From the NCBI GenBank assembly GCA_947170195.1, contig CAMVSS010000004.1, positions 1 to 41,769 on the forward strand: 41,769 nt of DNA, given 5' to 3'. Of the stretch, positions 1 through 9,686 are shown in pieces. The stretch is from an uncultured Treponema sp. GTDB taxonomy: Bacteria; Spirochaetota; Spirochaetia; Treponematales; Treponemataceae. The position numbers were made by a program, and so were the translations under genes. Numbering within the stretch: the stretch's first letter is position 1; each line of letters opens with the position of its first letter. Under the pieces are notes generated by a model. That model saw only the letters and a list, made by a program, of their open reading frames with translations, was not told the origin of the DNA and did no database searches.

Positions 1-53
1 AGAGCGCCACCCTGCGGAGGTGGAGGTCGCACGTTCGAATCGTGTCAGTCTCA
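1..53 (+). tRNA. tRNA, 3' portion (5' end outside window); anticodon reads GCG (Arg) if the loop is CTGCGGA
   Basis: Anticodon stem CCACC/GGTGG with 7-nt loop CTGCGGA; T-arm GCACG-TTCGAAT-CGTGT; acceptor strand cagtctc + A discriminator. Identity uncertain because the gene is truncated. Confidence 0.75.
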
Positions 54-64
54 AGTTCTTTTAA

Positions 65-92
65 GGTCAGTTTCTTACTGACCTTTTTTTAT
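65..92 (+). terminator. Rho-independent terminator after tRNA
   Basis: AAGGTCAG-tttctta-CTGACCTT followed by T-run. Confidence 0.8.
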
Positions 93-159
93 GCCCTGAT
101 ATCTTCTTAAAAACTTTCGCCGATTCCATTATCTCGGCACGTGCCATTCAACCCCGCCC

Positions 160-1710
160 TTACGACTTCAGCCATTTTTCGACAGCTTTTCGAACAGACT
201 GCGTTTTAAACTGAACATTCTGGCCCTGAGCGTAAAATCCGTTCTTGAAGCGGCAGCCTGAAAGCTTTGATTTTAGATTCAGCTCGGTCTGCCCGAATCC
301 GTTTCCCTCATGCGTGCAGAACGGAACTATTGTCTTGCCTTTCAAATCCACTGACTCGAAAAAAGTATACATGCACATCGGAAGATCGCCCCACCAGTTC
401 GGATACCCCACATAAATCAGGTTGTAGGCGGAAATGTCCGGAAGCGGCTGAATTTCAGGACGCTCCTCCCTCACCTGCTCTCTCTTTGCAACCGCTTTGC
501 ATTCCTCGTAGCTCTCAGGATAAGGAACCACCGGTTTGATTTCAAAAATATCAGCCCATTCCTTCTCCGCGATTATTTCCGCGAGGATCCGCGTGCTTCC
601 CTTTTCGACGTTTCCAACCTCATAGTTTTCGCCAGCGCGGGAGAAATAGAACACGGCCTTCTTCAGCTTGTTTTCGTTCAGGATTTTTCTGACTACACAA
701 TTCTTTCCGTTTCGCTTTCCGTAGTAAAGCCTGTCGTCGGCATCGCGGATTACAGACTCGTAATCGGAAAGGTTGGTTCCGGTGCACATTCCGACCGTCA
801 TCGTAACTTTTATTTCCTTTCCCTCAAATTCAACTATGGTGCTCCGTACTTTTTCGCACAGTTTTTCCAGATAATCATAGGCTTCGTTTCCGTCAGTCTG
901 CGGCATATAGAGTATGAATTCTTCGCCGCCCCACCTGACGGGGACATAGTTTTCTTTTGCGCAATCCTCGATAATTTTGCTCACTTTTTTTAAAACTTCG
1001 TCTCCGGCCTGATGTCCGTAAGTATCATTGACCTTCTTAAAATCATCTATGTCGAAAAGCGCGATCGTGTACTTGTTTTCGTTCTCGGACTTATTGCGCT
1101 TCATTATGTGCTCAAAAAAACGGCGGTTAAAAAGCCCCGTCAACAAATCGTGGTTGCTCGTGTAATTCAGCTTGTCGTTTACTGTGTTGACCTCAATAAA
1201 ATAAAGGTTGGAAATGTAAAACAACGTGAAGAGAGTTATGAACAGATTAAAAAATCCGATCTGATACTTATAGGACTCGACGATGGATTCATATTGAGGA
1301 AAAAGGGCGAAATGTTTTATCCGAATTATGTAAATCGCGATGGCATATAAAATACCGATTCCCTGAAAAATGTGCTTCATGCGCTTGTTTGGCGGAAGAA
1401 GATAGAAGACCGTGGAAATCATACCGACGACAAAGAAGATATAAAGAAAGGAGCCGCCTGAAAAAAGTTCGCTTATGAACGAAAAAGTGATGATTTCGAA
1501 GTATGTAAAGATTATATAAACATCAGTATGCCGCTTGAAAAGCTTAAGAACCGCGGCGTAAAACGTTGCGCTAAGAACATTCAGAATTGCGAGTGGAAAA
1601 AAACCAAGGAAGTAAAAAACAACCGCATTGATACCGTGCACAAAAAAGCACATTATTAAAAAGAGCAGCGTTTTCTTCTGGGAAAGAAAACTTAGGAAAT
1701 CTTGCATCAT
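160..1710 (-). CDS. Membrane diguanylate cyclase (GGDEF) fused to a C-terminal flavodoxin-like domain
   Basis: Multi-TM N-terminus; HDLLTGLFNRRFFE...RWGGEEFILYMP (GGEEF); C-terminus KKAVFYFSRAGENYEVG...YVGYPNWWGDLPMCMYTFFE. Start chosen at MMQDF (ATG at 1710 preceded by CCGGAGAG) rather than the 1791 ORF start. Confidence 0.88.
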   Translation of the reverse strand: MMQDFLSFLSQKKTLLFLIMCFFVHGINAVVFYFLGFFPLAILNVLSATFYAAVLKLFKRHTDVYIIFTYFEIITFSFISELFSGGSFLYIFFVVGMISTVFYLLPPNKRMKHIFQGIGILYAIAIYIIRIKHFALFPQYESIVESYKYQIGFFNLFITLFTLFYISNLYFIEVNTVNDKLNYTSNHDLLTGLFNRRFFEHIMKRNKSENENKYTIALFDIDDFKKVNDTYGHQAGDEVLKKVSKIIEDCAKENYVPVRWGGEEFILYMPQTDGNEAYDYLEKLCEKVRSTIVEFEGKEIKVTMTVGMCTGTNLSDYESVIRDADDRLYYGKRNGKNCVVRKILNENKLKKAVFYFSRAGENYEVGNVEKGSTRILAEIIAEKEWADIFEIKPVVPYPESYEECKAVAKREQVREERPEIQPLPDISAYNLIYVGYPNWWGDLPMCMYTFFESVDLKGKTIVPFCTHEGNGFGQTELNLKSKLSGCRFKNGFYAQGQNVQFKTQSVRKAVEKWLKS

Positions 1711-1934
1711 AAACTCTCCGGAGCATTGGCAGGTTAAGTACTGGCAAAAACGACCTATTCGTGGACATCCATGCTCAATCAAATTTAACACACGTTCCGC
1801 CGATTCCGCAAATTATAATTGACAACAGCGCTTTAAAAGTCTGTTTTGTCCAACATTTACAAATTTTGATGTTTTTTTTTGATTTTATTTCCCGCTAGGA
1901 TTAAAATAGGAACTATAGAAAAACAGAGGAGTAT

Positions 1935-2690
1935 ATGAAGAAATTTGCATTATTATTTTTGCTTTTGGTTCCAGCCTTAGGGGCTTTTGCGGAGGACATT
2001 GCTTCACCAATCGCAAACGACAGCTCGGCTTATGTTATTGAGAATCCAAACTACAAGACATGCTACAGCGACCGTTACGGCCAGCCGCTCTGGTCATTTT
2101 ACAAGCTCAATTCGTCAATGATCGTCAGCGGAACGATCACAGAAGAGTACAAGCTGGACAACCGCGTCAAGAACAACAAAATCACGCCAAAGGAAATGGC
2201 ATCATCACCGTTTGAAAAAGTCCAGCTGTTTCCTGCCACACACGCAGGGAGCAATCCGACAGTTCAGAAAAGCACATTTCTTACCACAAACGTTGTCCTT
2301 ATGAGCAAACAGCTTGCGGATACGACCTGGACAAGAATCACAAAGGACATCGAGGATATCTCAAGAAACAGCGGAAACGTCTATGTGATTTCAGGCCCGG
2401 TATTCGACAAAGAGACGGCGAAAATCAAATACATGCTGGGCAACAAATGTGCGATTCCGGCATTCTTCTACAGAATCGTACTCTACTACGAGGGCGGAAG
2501 TCCCGTTTACAAATGCTGGAAATTTACGAACCGCATTCCGAGCGACTATGAGCGAACATGCGACCTGGACACATACCGCTACAACCTTTACCAGCTCGAA
2601 GCCGAAACAGGAATCGACTTTTTTGATTCGGCAGTTGACAATGCGTTCAGAAAAGACAAGATGAAGTACCTGGAGAAACACATAAAATAG
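1935..2690 (+). CDS. Secreted, divergent DNA/RNA non-specific endonuclease (NUC1/NucA-like) family protein
   Basis: Signal peptide MKKFALLFLLLVPALGAFA; YSDRYGQPLWSFYKL, FLTTNVVLMSKQLADTTW, VYVISGPVF, IPAFFYRIVL, LEAETGIDFF resemble the NUC fold; SD AGAGGAG. Confidence 0.7.
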   Translation: MKKFALLFLLLVPALGAFAEDIASPIANDSSAYVIENPNYKTCYSDRYGQPLWSFYKLNSSMIVSGTITEEYKLDNRVKNNKITPKEMASSPFEKVQLFPATHAGSNPTVQKSTFLTTNVVLMSKQLADTTWTRITKDIEDISRNSGNVYVISGPVFDKETAKIKYMLGNKCAIPAFFYRIVLYYEGGSPVYKCWKFTNRIPSDYERTCDLDTYRYNLYQLEAETGIDFFDSAVDNAFRKDKMKYLEKHIK

Positions 2691-2791
2691 TCCGCTCGCC
2701 GACGACCTTCAGTGCGCCGGCAACGTTCAGTTTTCACACATCTTCACACATCTATTGAAAAAAATCGTCAGTTATGATAGATTTTCTGCGT

Positions 2792-2884
2792 TGGTCAGGA
2801 GCCAGCAAGATTTTTCTTCAAAACCGTGTCAGGCCGGAAGGAGCAGCACTATGAAGCAAAAAACTGTGCATGGTTTCCCTGACC
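2792..2884 (+). ncRNA. ffs: 4.5S / small bacterial SRP RNA
   Basis: Hallmark GTCAGGCCGGAAGGAGCAGCAC apical motif; closing stem GGTCAGG (2793-2799) / CCTGACC (2878-2884); trailing T-run. Confidence 0.9.
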
Positions 2885-2888
2885 TTTT

Positions 2889-4160
2889 TTATTTTTCTGC
2901 CTTCAGTGCGCTTATTCTCTCAAGCAGCGGCGGATGATTGTAATAAAACACGCTGTAGATTTTCGGCACTTGAATTTCAGACAGATTTTCTTTGTTCAGC
3001 TTGATGAGCGCAGTCACAAGGGCATCTCCGCTTCCGCAGAGCTTCTTTGAGAACGCATCAGCCTCAAACTCATCCTTCCTGCTGAAAAAATTCGAAACAG
3101 GGCTGACCAGACAGTCAAAATCTCCGAATGCGACAGAGAGCAGGAACAGACCGACCACCATCATCTGATAAGGGACGACATCGCCCACAGCAAAACCGAA
3201 TCCCGAGTACAGCGAAGGCATTTTTATAAAGATGCTGACGGCGTACAGAACTACAAACACGAGCGGAATCATAACGACGAGCCGCTTAATGATGTGATGC
3301 TTTTTCGAGTGCCCCAGCTCATGAGCCAGAACGGCCTCAATCTCTTCGACAGAAAGCTGTTCGATCAGCGTGTCGTACAAAACCACCCTCTTTGACTTTC
3401 CAAAACCTGTAAAATACGCGTTCGAGTGACCGCTTCTTCGCGAAGCATCCATCACGAAAAGCCCGCTCGCCTTAAAACCGCACGAATCAAGCATTTTCTC
3501 AAGGCGGGTCTTAAGCTCACCGTCCTCAAGCGGCTGGAATTTATTGAACAAAGGCGCGATAAAAATCGGATAAATCACGGAGACGGCAAGACTGAAAATC
3601 AGGTAAACGACACCGAGAAAGAGCCACCACAAATCCCCGGCATGCTTAAAGAGCATCGTCGCGGCAAAAATAAGCGGCGCAAGGAGCAGCAGGTTCAAAA
3701 TCAGCCCCTTGATCCTGTCCGCAACCCACAGCCCGAGAGTCATTTTGCTGAATCCGAACTGCTTTTCGATACCGAATTCCGAATGCAAATCAAACGGAAC
3801 GGTTAGCAAAAGCGCAGGAACAGAGCCCAAAATCAAAAAGAAATACGCGCAGAAAAAAGAATTTTCAGTCCAGCCCAATACCACGCCGAACAGCGCAGGA
3901 TAAAATCCCGAAAAAACGAGGTAATAGCCGAGCGCAAGCCCAAAAATCGAGCGCGGAATGCTGAATTTATACTTTGCATCCTCGTAGCGGCAAGTTTTTT
4001 TCAAGACAGACTCGTCAACATGCCCCTGAAGCATTGGCGGAATCTCAGTTCCATGCTTTTTTCTGAACCTGAAATCAATAAAATCAAGCGTTGTATCGAG
4101 CAAAAACCCAAACGCGCTGCCGACGATAAACAAAACCACGAAAATATTCGTATAATCCAT
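2889..4160 (-). CDS. M48 family metallopeptidase, Ste24/CAAX prenyl protease-like
   Basis: VLAHELGHSKKHH zinc motif; multi-TM; M48 N-terminal domain; start MDYTNIF chosen over the ORF start at 4220. Confidence 0.88.
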   Translation of the reverse strand: MDYTNIFVVLFIVGSAFGFLLDTTLDFIDFRFRKKHGTEIPPMLQGHVDESVLKKTCRYEDAKYKFSIPRSIFGLALGYYLVFSGFYPALFGVVLGWTENSFFCAYFFLILGSVPALLLTVPFDLHSEFGIEKQFGFSKMTLGLWVADRIKGLILNLLLLAPLIFAATMLFKHAGDLWWLFLGVVYLIFSLAVSVIYPIFIAPLFNKFQPLEDGELKTRLEKMLDSCGFKASGLFVMDASRRSGHSNAYFTGFGKSKRVVLYDTLIEQLSVEEIEAVLAHELGHSKKHHIIKRLVVMIPLVFVVLYAVSIFIKMPSLYSGFGFAVGDVVPYQMMVVGLFLLSVAFGDFDCLVSPVSNFFSRKDEFEADAFSKKLCGSGDALVTALIKLNKENLSEIQVPKIYSVFYYNHPPLLERISALKAEK

Positions 4161-4303
4161 AACCTTTCCTCTGAAAATTTTTAAATGGGCGCCGCCAGCT
4201 TCGCTTGCCGGCTGTTCCACGGCTCGGTAACCCTCGGTCGACGCAAGAAACTTGCATCGACTGGATTCGCCACCGTTCCATAGCCTGGCGCGTCAGCTGA
4301 AAA

Positions 4304-6100
4304 TCAGTTTTGCGCGCTTCCCCGGAAATCATCCAGCGACCTGAAGCCTTTGCGTTTCATGTACTCGCGGAGACCTTCGACAATCTCTTTCATCGCAAAA
4401 GGATTTCCAAAAGTGGCTGTTCCGACCTCGATTGCGCTCGCTCCAGCCATTATAAACTCTACGGCATCACGCCAAGTGGAAATTCCGCCAAGGCCAACCA
4501 CGGGTATTCTTTCGCTCTCAGGAAGCTTGTTCATAGCCTGAACTACATCGAACACCATTCGGAGAGCTATCGGTTTTACGGCAGGACCGCTGAATCCGGC
4601 GCGGACATTGTTAAAAACAGGCCTTCCGGTCTCGATATCGATGGACATAGCCTGGAAAGTATTCACCAGACTGATTGCATCCGCGCCCGCTTCCCGGACA
4701 GCCATTGCAATTCCGATCAGGTCGGGAGCATTCGGGCTGAGTTTTACCATGAGCGGCTTTTTAGTGACTGCCCGAACAGCCGACGTGACGCTCGCCGCGC
4801 TAGTGCAGTCCATTCCGAAAGCCATTCCGCCGGCCTTTACGTTCGGGCAGCTGATATTAAGCTCAATCATCGGAACATCTGTCGCGTCAAGCAGCTTTGC
4901 ACCCTCGACATAGGTGTCCAGCGACGAACCGGAGAGATTCGCGATCGTCTTTGTCTTTAATTTGAGCATCGATGGCAGCTCGTGTTCGATAAAATGAGCT
5001 ATTCCCGGGTTCTCAAGTCCGATTGAGTTTATCAAACCTGACGGAGTCTCAACGAGACGAACCCCGCCATTGCCCGGACGTCCCTCAAGCGTAAGCCCCT
5101 TGGAACAAATACCTCCGAGCGTATTCACGTCGAAAAGGTCGCCGTATTCCGAACCATAACCGAATGTTCCGCTCGCCGCAATCACCGGATTTTCAAATCT
5201 GACACCGGCGATACTTGTGCTCATATCCGGGATTTCGTTTTCTTTCAGAGGTTCGCGGCGCGCTGGCTTTGATGCAGGAGGCGTAAAGTCAAGGATCGAG
5301 CCGTCGAAAACAGGGCCGTCCTTGCAGCAACGTTTATTTCCTTCTTTTGTGGAGATTGTGCATCCCAGACATGCGCCGACTCCGCACGCCATTCTGTTCT
5401 CCATGCTGAGATAGCATTTTACATTTGCTTCGGCGCATATTTTCTGAATGTAGGCAAGCATCGGAGTCGGGCCGCAGGCATAAACCACGGTGTATCCCTT
5501 CGAGCGCAGGGTGTCGGCCGTGAGGGCGGCGGTGATCATTCCGTGCACGCCGACAGAGCCGTCATCTGTTGTGACAGTCAATTCGGCCGGATGAACAAAA
5601 TCAAGGCCGTATGAGCCGCTTTTGAAGCTTGCGTAAAAATCGTAGGAATTATCGCCCAGGGTTGAGGCAAAACCGGCCACAGGAGCAACCCCGACGCCGC
5701 CGCCGACAATGCAAACCTTGTCGCTTTCTTTAGGAACCGGGAAAGTGTTTCCCTCAGGCCCGATCAGCTCGATTCCGTCTCCCTCGCAGAGAGAGCAAAG
5801 CTCCTGAGTTCCGGTTCCTTTTTTTAGGATTAAAAATGATATTTGAACTGAATCGCCTTTTTTTTCGGCGGCATAAACGCTGATAGGACGACCAAGAAGG
5901 ACTTCTGATTTGACCGAGCGCAGCATGTAAAACTGCCCCGCAAGCGGAAGATCTCGATTTTTTCCATCAAAATCAACTTTAAGAAGATAAATGCTTCCGA
6001 GAGGACGCGCGCTTTCAACGACTCCGCAGAAACATACTTTTCCAACACCAAAGCTTGGGCGTGGCATACCGTTACAATCAGTCAAGTGTTCCATGCCCAA
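4304..6100 (-). CDS. pyrKD: Fused dihydroorotate dehydrogenase: electron-transfer subunit (PyrK) + catalytic subunit (PyrD, class 1B)
   Basis: FAD/NAD reductase domain with MENRMACGVGACLGCTIST...RCCKDGPVF (2Fe-2S) followed in frame by IAGVRFENPVIAASGTFGYGSEY...ELNISCPNVKAGG...VGLGGISTWRDAVEFIMAGAS. Confidence 0.93.
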   Translation of the reverse strand: MGMEHLTDCNGMPRPSFGVGKVCFCGVVESARPLGSIYLLKVDFDGKNRDLPLAGQFYMLRSVKSEVLLGRPISVYAAEKKGDSVQISFLILKKGTGTQELCSLCEGDGIELIGPEGNTFPVPKESDKVCIVGGGVGVAPVAGFASTLGDNSYDFYASFKSGSYGLDFVHPAELTVTTDDGSVGVHGMITAALTADTLRSKGYTVVYACGPTPMLAYIQKICAEANVKCYLSMENRMACGVGACLGCTISTKEGNKRCCKDGPVFDGSILDFTPPASKPARREPLKENEIPDMSTSIAGVRFENPVIAASGTFGYGSEYGDLFDVNTLGGICSKGLTLEGRPGNGGVRLVETPSGLINSIGLENPGIAHFIEHELPSMLKLKTKTIANLSGSSLDTYVEGAKLLDATDVPMIELNISCPNVKAGGMAFGMDCTSAASVTSAVRAVTKKPLMVKLSPNAPDLIGIAMAVREAGADAISLVNTFQAMSIDIETGRPVFNNVRAGFSGPAVKPIALRMVFDVVQAMNKLPESERIPVVGLGGISTWRDAVEFIMAGASAIEVGTATFGNPFAMKEIVEGLREYMKRKGFRSLDDFRGSAQN

Positions 6101-6169
6101 AAGTATAGCACGTAAACAAGAACTTGTTCGAGAGGACTCAAAAATCAGTCCTCCCGAAACATGTCGATA

Positions 6170-7105
6170 CTACAAGCCAAGCTCTCTTTTTGCGTTGAGC
6201 AAATCCTCTGAGGATGCTTTTGCAGCACGCGCGGCGCTGTCAGCAATGTCGGACAGGGTAAGAGCGCCTGACTCACGTTTTTTTGCCAGCAGCTCGTCTT
6301 TTTTCCATGCGCAAAGGATTCCGCGGCTGGAATTTACTGTGCCACCGGCCTTGTCGAGCAGCGTTGCCGCAATTCGAGCGGCTCCGCCCTGAGCACCGTA
6401 GCCAGGAATCAAGAAGAACATTTTTGGATACGCGTCGCGAAGCAGTCTGGCATCGCTTTCTTCTGTGCAGCCGACAACAGCTCCGACCGGGGAACAAGTC
6501 TCGTCCATGTATACCGAGTCAAATTCAGCTCCGAGGCGGGCAAGCTCGTTTCCCGTTCTGTCCAAAACCCTGCCGCCAGCCGCAAGCTCCTGCTGCTCGA
6601 TATCCACCATTCCGGGATTTGAAGTTCTGAGCAGAACGAACATGCCTTTTCCGCCCAGATCAGGCTTGCTGTACTCCGCGAACGGCTTTAATGTATCGAA
6701 TCCCATATAAGGATTCACCGTGATGATATCGGTTTCAAAGTCGCTGCCTGAGGCAAGATGCGCACGCGCATACGCTTTTGCAGTGTCGGCGATGTCACCG
6801 CGCTTTATATCGCTGATTGCAATCAAACCTGCCTTTTTTACAGCCTTTATCGTCTCGACATAAGCTTTCAGGCCTTCGATGCCCATCGCCTCGTAATATG
6901 CGATCTGGATTTTGCAGCAACATGCGGTTTTTTCCGCAGAAATCCGCGAGATGATTTCCTTGTTGTAAGCAAGAATCGCTTCCGCAGGGGAAGAAAAAGT
7001 CTTTAAAACCGACTCCGGCAAATAAGAAGGGTCCGTATCAAGTCCGACACAGAGCGGTCCGTTTTTCAAAGCTGCTTCCTGCAGCACCTGCATGGTGTGT
7101 TTCAT
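6170..7105 (-). CDS. pyrF: Orotidine-5'-phosphate decarboxylase (type 2)
   Basis: LCVGLDTDPSYLP, AISDIKRGDIADTAKAYARA, TVNPYMGFDTLKPF, IPGYGAQGG. Confidence 0.93.
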   Translation of the reverse strand: MKHTMQVLQEAALKNGPLCVGLDTDPSYLPESVLKTFSSPAEAILAYNKEIISRISAEKTACCCKIQIAYYEAMGIEGLKAYVETIKAVKKAGLIAISDIKRGDIADTAKAYARAHLASGSDFETDIITVNPYMGFDTLKPFAEYSKPDLGGKGMFVLLRTSNPGMVDIEQQELAAGGRVLDRTGNELARLGAEFDSVYMDETCSPVGAVVGCTEESDARLLRDAYPKMFFLIPGYGAQGGAARIAATLLDKAGGTVNSSRGILCAWKKDELLAKKRESGALTLSDIADSAARAAKASSEDLLNAKRELGL

Positions 7106-7259
7106 CGCAAAACCTCAGAATTCAAAATATAGGGCACCCCGAAAAACCGCGCTCATAGCGACGGTTTTCAGATGTTCAATAGGATAATTCTAGTTTTTTT
7201 TGCACACTAAAACAAGAATACCGCTGGCCGCAGAATCAGAATGTCGGACCTCGCAAATC

Positions 7260-9584
7260 CTATTTTGCGAAAAAAGCTTCGATTCCGCTCAAGAGGGCTT
7301 CCGCGCGAGCCTCAAGATTTTTGGTGGAGGTGTCAGTGTGCTGATTTCCAAGCTCAATATCCACGGTCGGAATTGTGCTGAAAGAAGTCTGGGTCAAATC
7401 AGTGTCGAGCTTTCCGTCCGCATAAATCGGCAAATCCGCGCTCCTCAAAGCCGCGACCAGCAGCTCTCCGAGCCTCGTGCTTTCAGCGCAATGTTTTTCC
7501 ACATTCTTAAGCTTTCTCAAACCATCAGGGATGCCGCAATAAAAGCAGCCTTTGTCGAATTTTTGTCTGTCTCCGTCAAAATGAATCGAGATATGGATGT
7601 CGGCATAGTTGTTGCAAATCACCGTGCGCGCGATGTTATCGAGCTGAACATCAGCGGAATCACGAATCATCAGCACATCATATCCTTTTTCGAGCAGCTT
7701 GGATTTTAAGATATGAGCTGTCCGAAGATTCACTTCAGCCTCCGTTTTTCCATCTGAAAAAATCATTCCGTCGCTGACAGCAATCGATTCGACTGCGCCC
7801 AAAGGATTTGTCCCTCCGGTAAGCTTAGGCGATCTGTCGGGATGCGAGAAAGTCTTTTCGGATTTGCCGCCAGCCGTACCGTGACCTGCATTCAGCGCGA
7901 CCGTGATGTTTTTTTGCTTTTGCTTTGCAGAATAAAAAACTGCCGAACCGCTGTTGATTTTTGAGAATTCCGCAAACTGCCAGCTCTTGTTAAAGCTGAT
8001 TTTTCGCTTGAAAGAAGCCTCGTCCGCGGTCAGGACAAAACTTTTTGCCTGCGTCAGATTCTCAAGCCATGTCAGACCATTTTTTCTATATACGTCGAGC
8101 GTGTTCACATTTACGGAACAAGCGTCTATTACAGCGGCCTTGCTTTCCTCGCTGTTTTTGTCAAATTTCTGCGGATAATAAGAGCCGAGCGCGCTGATGA
8201 CATAGTTTTTCCCGTTTTCCGAGCCAAGATACATCATCACATGACCGGGAAATCCCAGCACATCGCCGGGAGAGCAGGATGCGAGCACATTTTTTTTCTG
8301 GGCGACGGATTTTTTTGTAAGCTCCTCGGTCTTTCCCGAAACGGAGAGCTGCCCCCGGCTGTTTCTTGGCAGCATGAATCCGAAGCACCTGAATATATCT
8401 TTCAGATATTCTGAGCAATCCCGCGCGCTTTCCATTCCTCCCCAGCCGTAGCGGATTCCCAGCGGCTTAAAGGCAAGGTTCAGCACATTTGCTTCGGTGT
8501 AGTCCAAAAGTCCGCGCGCGCAGCAACCGGCCGGAAACGAAGCGTAGGCTATTCCGAGAGATTCGTCCGCTTTTTTGTAGGGAATCTCAACGAGGTAGCT
8601 CGCATAAGGGATTCGCGGAGAAAAGGAATCTGAAAATTTCGGGTCGTCCCAGTCCGCGGTGTGGAGATACGTTCCCATGAAAAATTCAGGGAGTGTCTTT
8701 TCTTCCTCAGGGATTTTTCCGACCGCATACTCATCGGAAAGAACCAGCCTGTCCACAGTCACCGTAACGAATGACGATGACGGCTGATTTGTGTAATCGA
8801 AATACCTCTGGAATTCTTTTTCCGTGCAGAACGCCACATCCTCGCGGTGGATCCAGCCGGTACAAAAACTGGACTGCACGAAGAACCATTTTTTGTCGGA
8901 ACTTTCCCAAAGCACCAGGACAGGCTCGTTCATCAGGATGCCTGAATTCTGGGCTATGTCGTCGTACCAAAAATCCTGATCGTCGCTGTAAAAATTGTCC
9001 GAGGGAACAAGCCTTATGTTTGCCCTTCGCACGCAAACCGCCTTTCTGACAGGAAAATCACGCAGCTCGGTTTTGTCAGAGCGCGTCGCATTGAGGAAAT
9101 AAGCGGAGCTTCCCAGCTCATTGTAATTCATCAGCTTGTAGAACTTCTGCCAATCAGCCTTTGTCAGCTGGCGGATCTCGCCGTCTTTTTTTTCGTACCA
9201 CGGGTGCCCCGGAGAATACCGCTGCATCGTATACCGAATGTCCTCGTTTGTGATAAAAGAATCAGCCGCACGCAAATCGGTCAGGGCGTAAAGGGATTTT
9301 CCGATGCCGGAATAAACGTGATCAAGCATCAGGTCGTTCCAGACCGAAATCTGCTTTTTTGACATCTTGATCTCATAAGGCTTTTTCGAGCGCAAAATCC
9401 AATAAGATGCGTCCAGCATTTTCTCCGAAACATCGGGAGCAAGCCTGACAATCTTTTTGTCGGAAATTTCGTCGTCCTCGACATCGATCTCCGAACTTCT
9501 TTTTACGGAAGCGCAGGAAAAGAGAACGGCTATGAGCTGTGCAGAAAAAACAAATTTAATAAAACGGTGGTGATTTTTTTTCAT
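7260..9584 (-). CDS. Lipoprotein with SH3-like, NlpC/P60 and C-terminal N-acetylmuramoyl-L-alanine amidase (Amidase_3) domains
   Basis: Lipobox-like VLFSCAS; RDCSEYLKDIFRCFGFMLPRNSRGQ...PGDVLGFPGHVMMYLG; VALNAGHGTAGG...DIHISIHFD...TIPTVDIELGN. Confidence 0.87.
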   Translation of the reverse strand: MKKNHHRFIKFVFSAQLIAVLFSCASVKRSSEIDVEDDEISDKKIVRLAPDVSEKMLDASYWILRSKKPYEIKMSKKQISVWNDLMLDHVYSGIGKSLYALTDLRAADSFITNEDIRYTMQRYSPGHPWYEKKDGEIRQLTKADWQKFYKLMNYNELGSSAYFLNATRSDKTELRDFPVRKAVCVRRANIRLVPSDNFYSDDQDFWYDDIAQNSGILMNEPVLVLWESSDKKWFFVQSSFCTGWIHREDVAFCTEKEFQRYFDYTNQPSSSFVTVTVDRLVLSDEYAVGKIPEEEKTLPEFFMGTYLHTADWDDPKFSDSFSPRIPYASYLVEIPYKKADESLGIAYASFPAGCCARGLLDYTEANVLNLAFKPLGIRYGWGGMESARDCSEYLKDIFRCFGFMLPRNSRGQLSVSGKTEELTKKSVAQKKNVLASCSPGDVLGFPGHVMMYLGSENGKNYVISALGSYYPQKFDKNSEESKAAVIDACSVNVNTLDVYRKNGLTWLENLTQAKSFVLTADEASFKRKISFNKSWQFAEFSKINSGSAVFYSAKQKQKNITVALNAGHGTAGGKSEKTFSHPDRSPKLTGGTNPLGAVESIAVSDGMIFSDGKTEAEVNLRTAHILKSKLLEKGYDVLMIRDSADVQLDNIARTVICNNYADIHISIHFDGDRQKFDKGCFYCGIPDGLRKLKNVEKHCAESTRLGELLVAALRSADLPIYADGKLDTDLTQTSFSTIPTVDIELGNQHTDTSTKNLEARAEALLSGIEAFFAK

Positions 9585-9686
9585 GAAAAAATTCGCGAAG
9601 ACTTATTCGGAAAGAGATTTTTTAAGCGGATTTATGAGTCACGGAACCCAACGCCGCATTCAACGGCATCGGGCCCCGGATTTATC

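Noticed and set aside
1-53. Assigning the tRNA confidently as tRNA-Arg(GCG)
   Set aside because: The 5' half is outside the window and GCG is an uncommon Arg anticodon; the loop reading suggests it but needs the full gene.
2755-2780. TTGAAA...TATGAT as a promoter for the SRP RNA
   Set aside because: Spacing between the hexamers is only 12 nt, too short for a sigma70 promoter.
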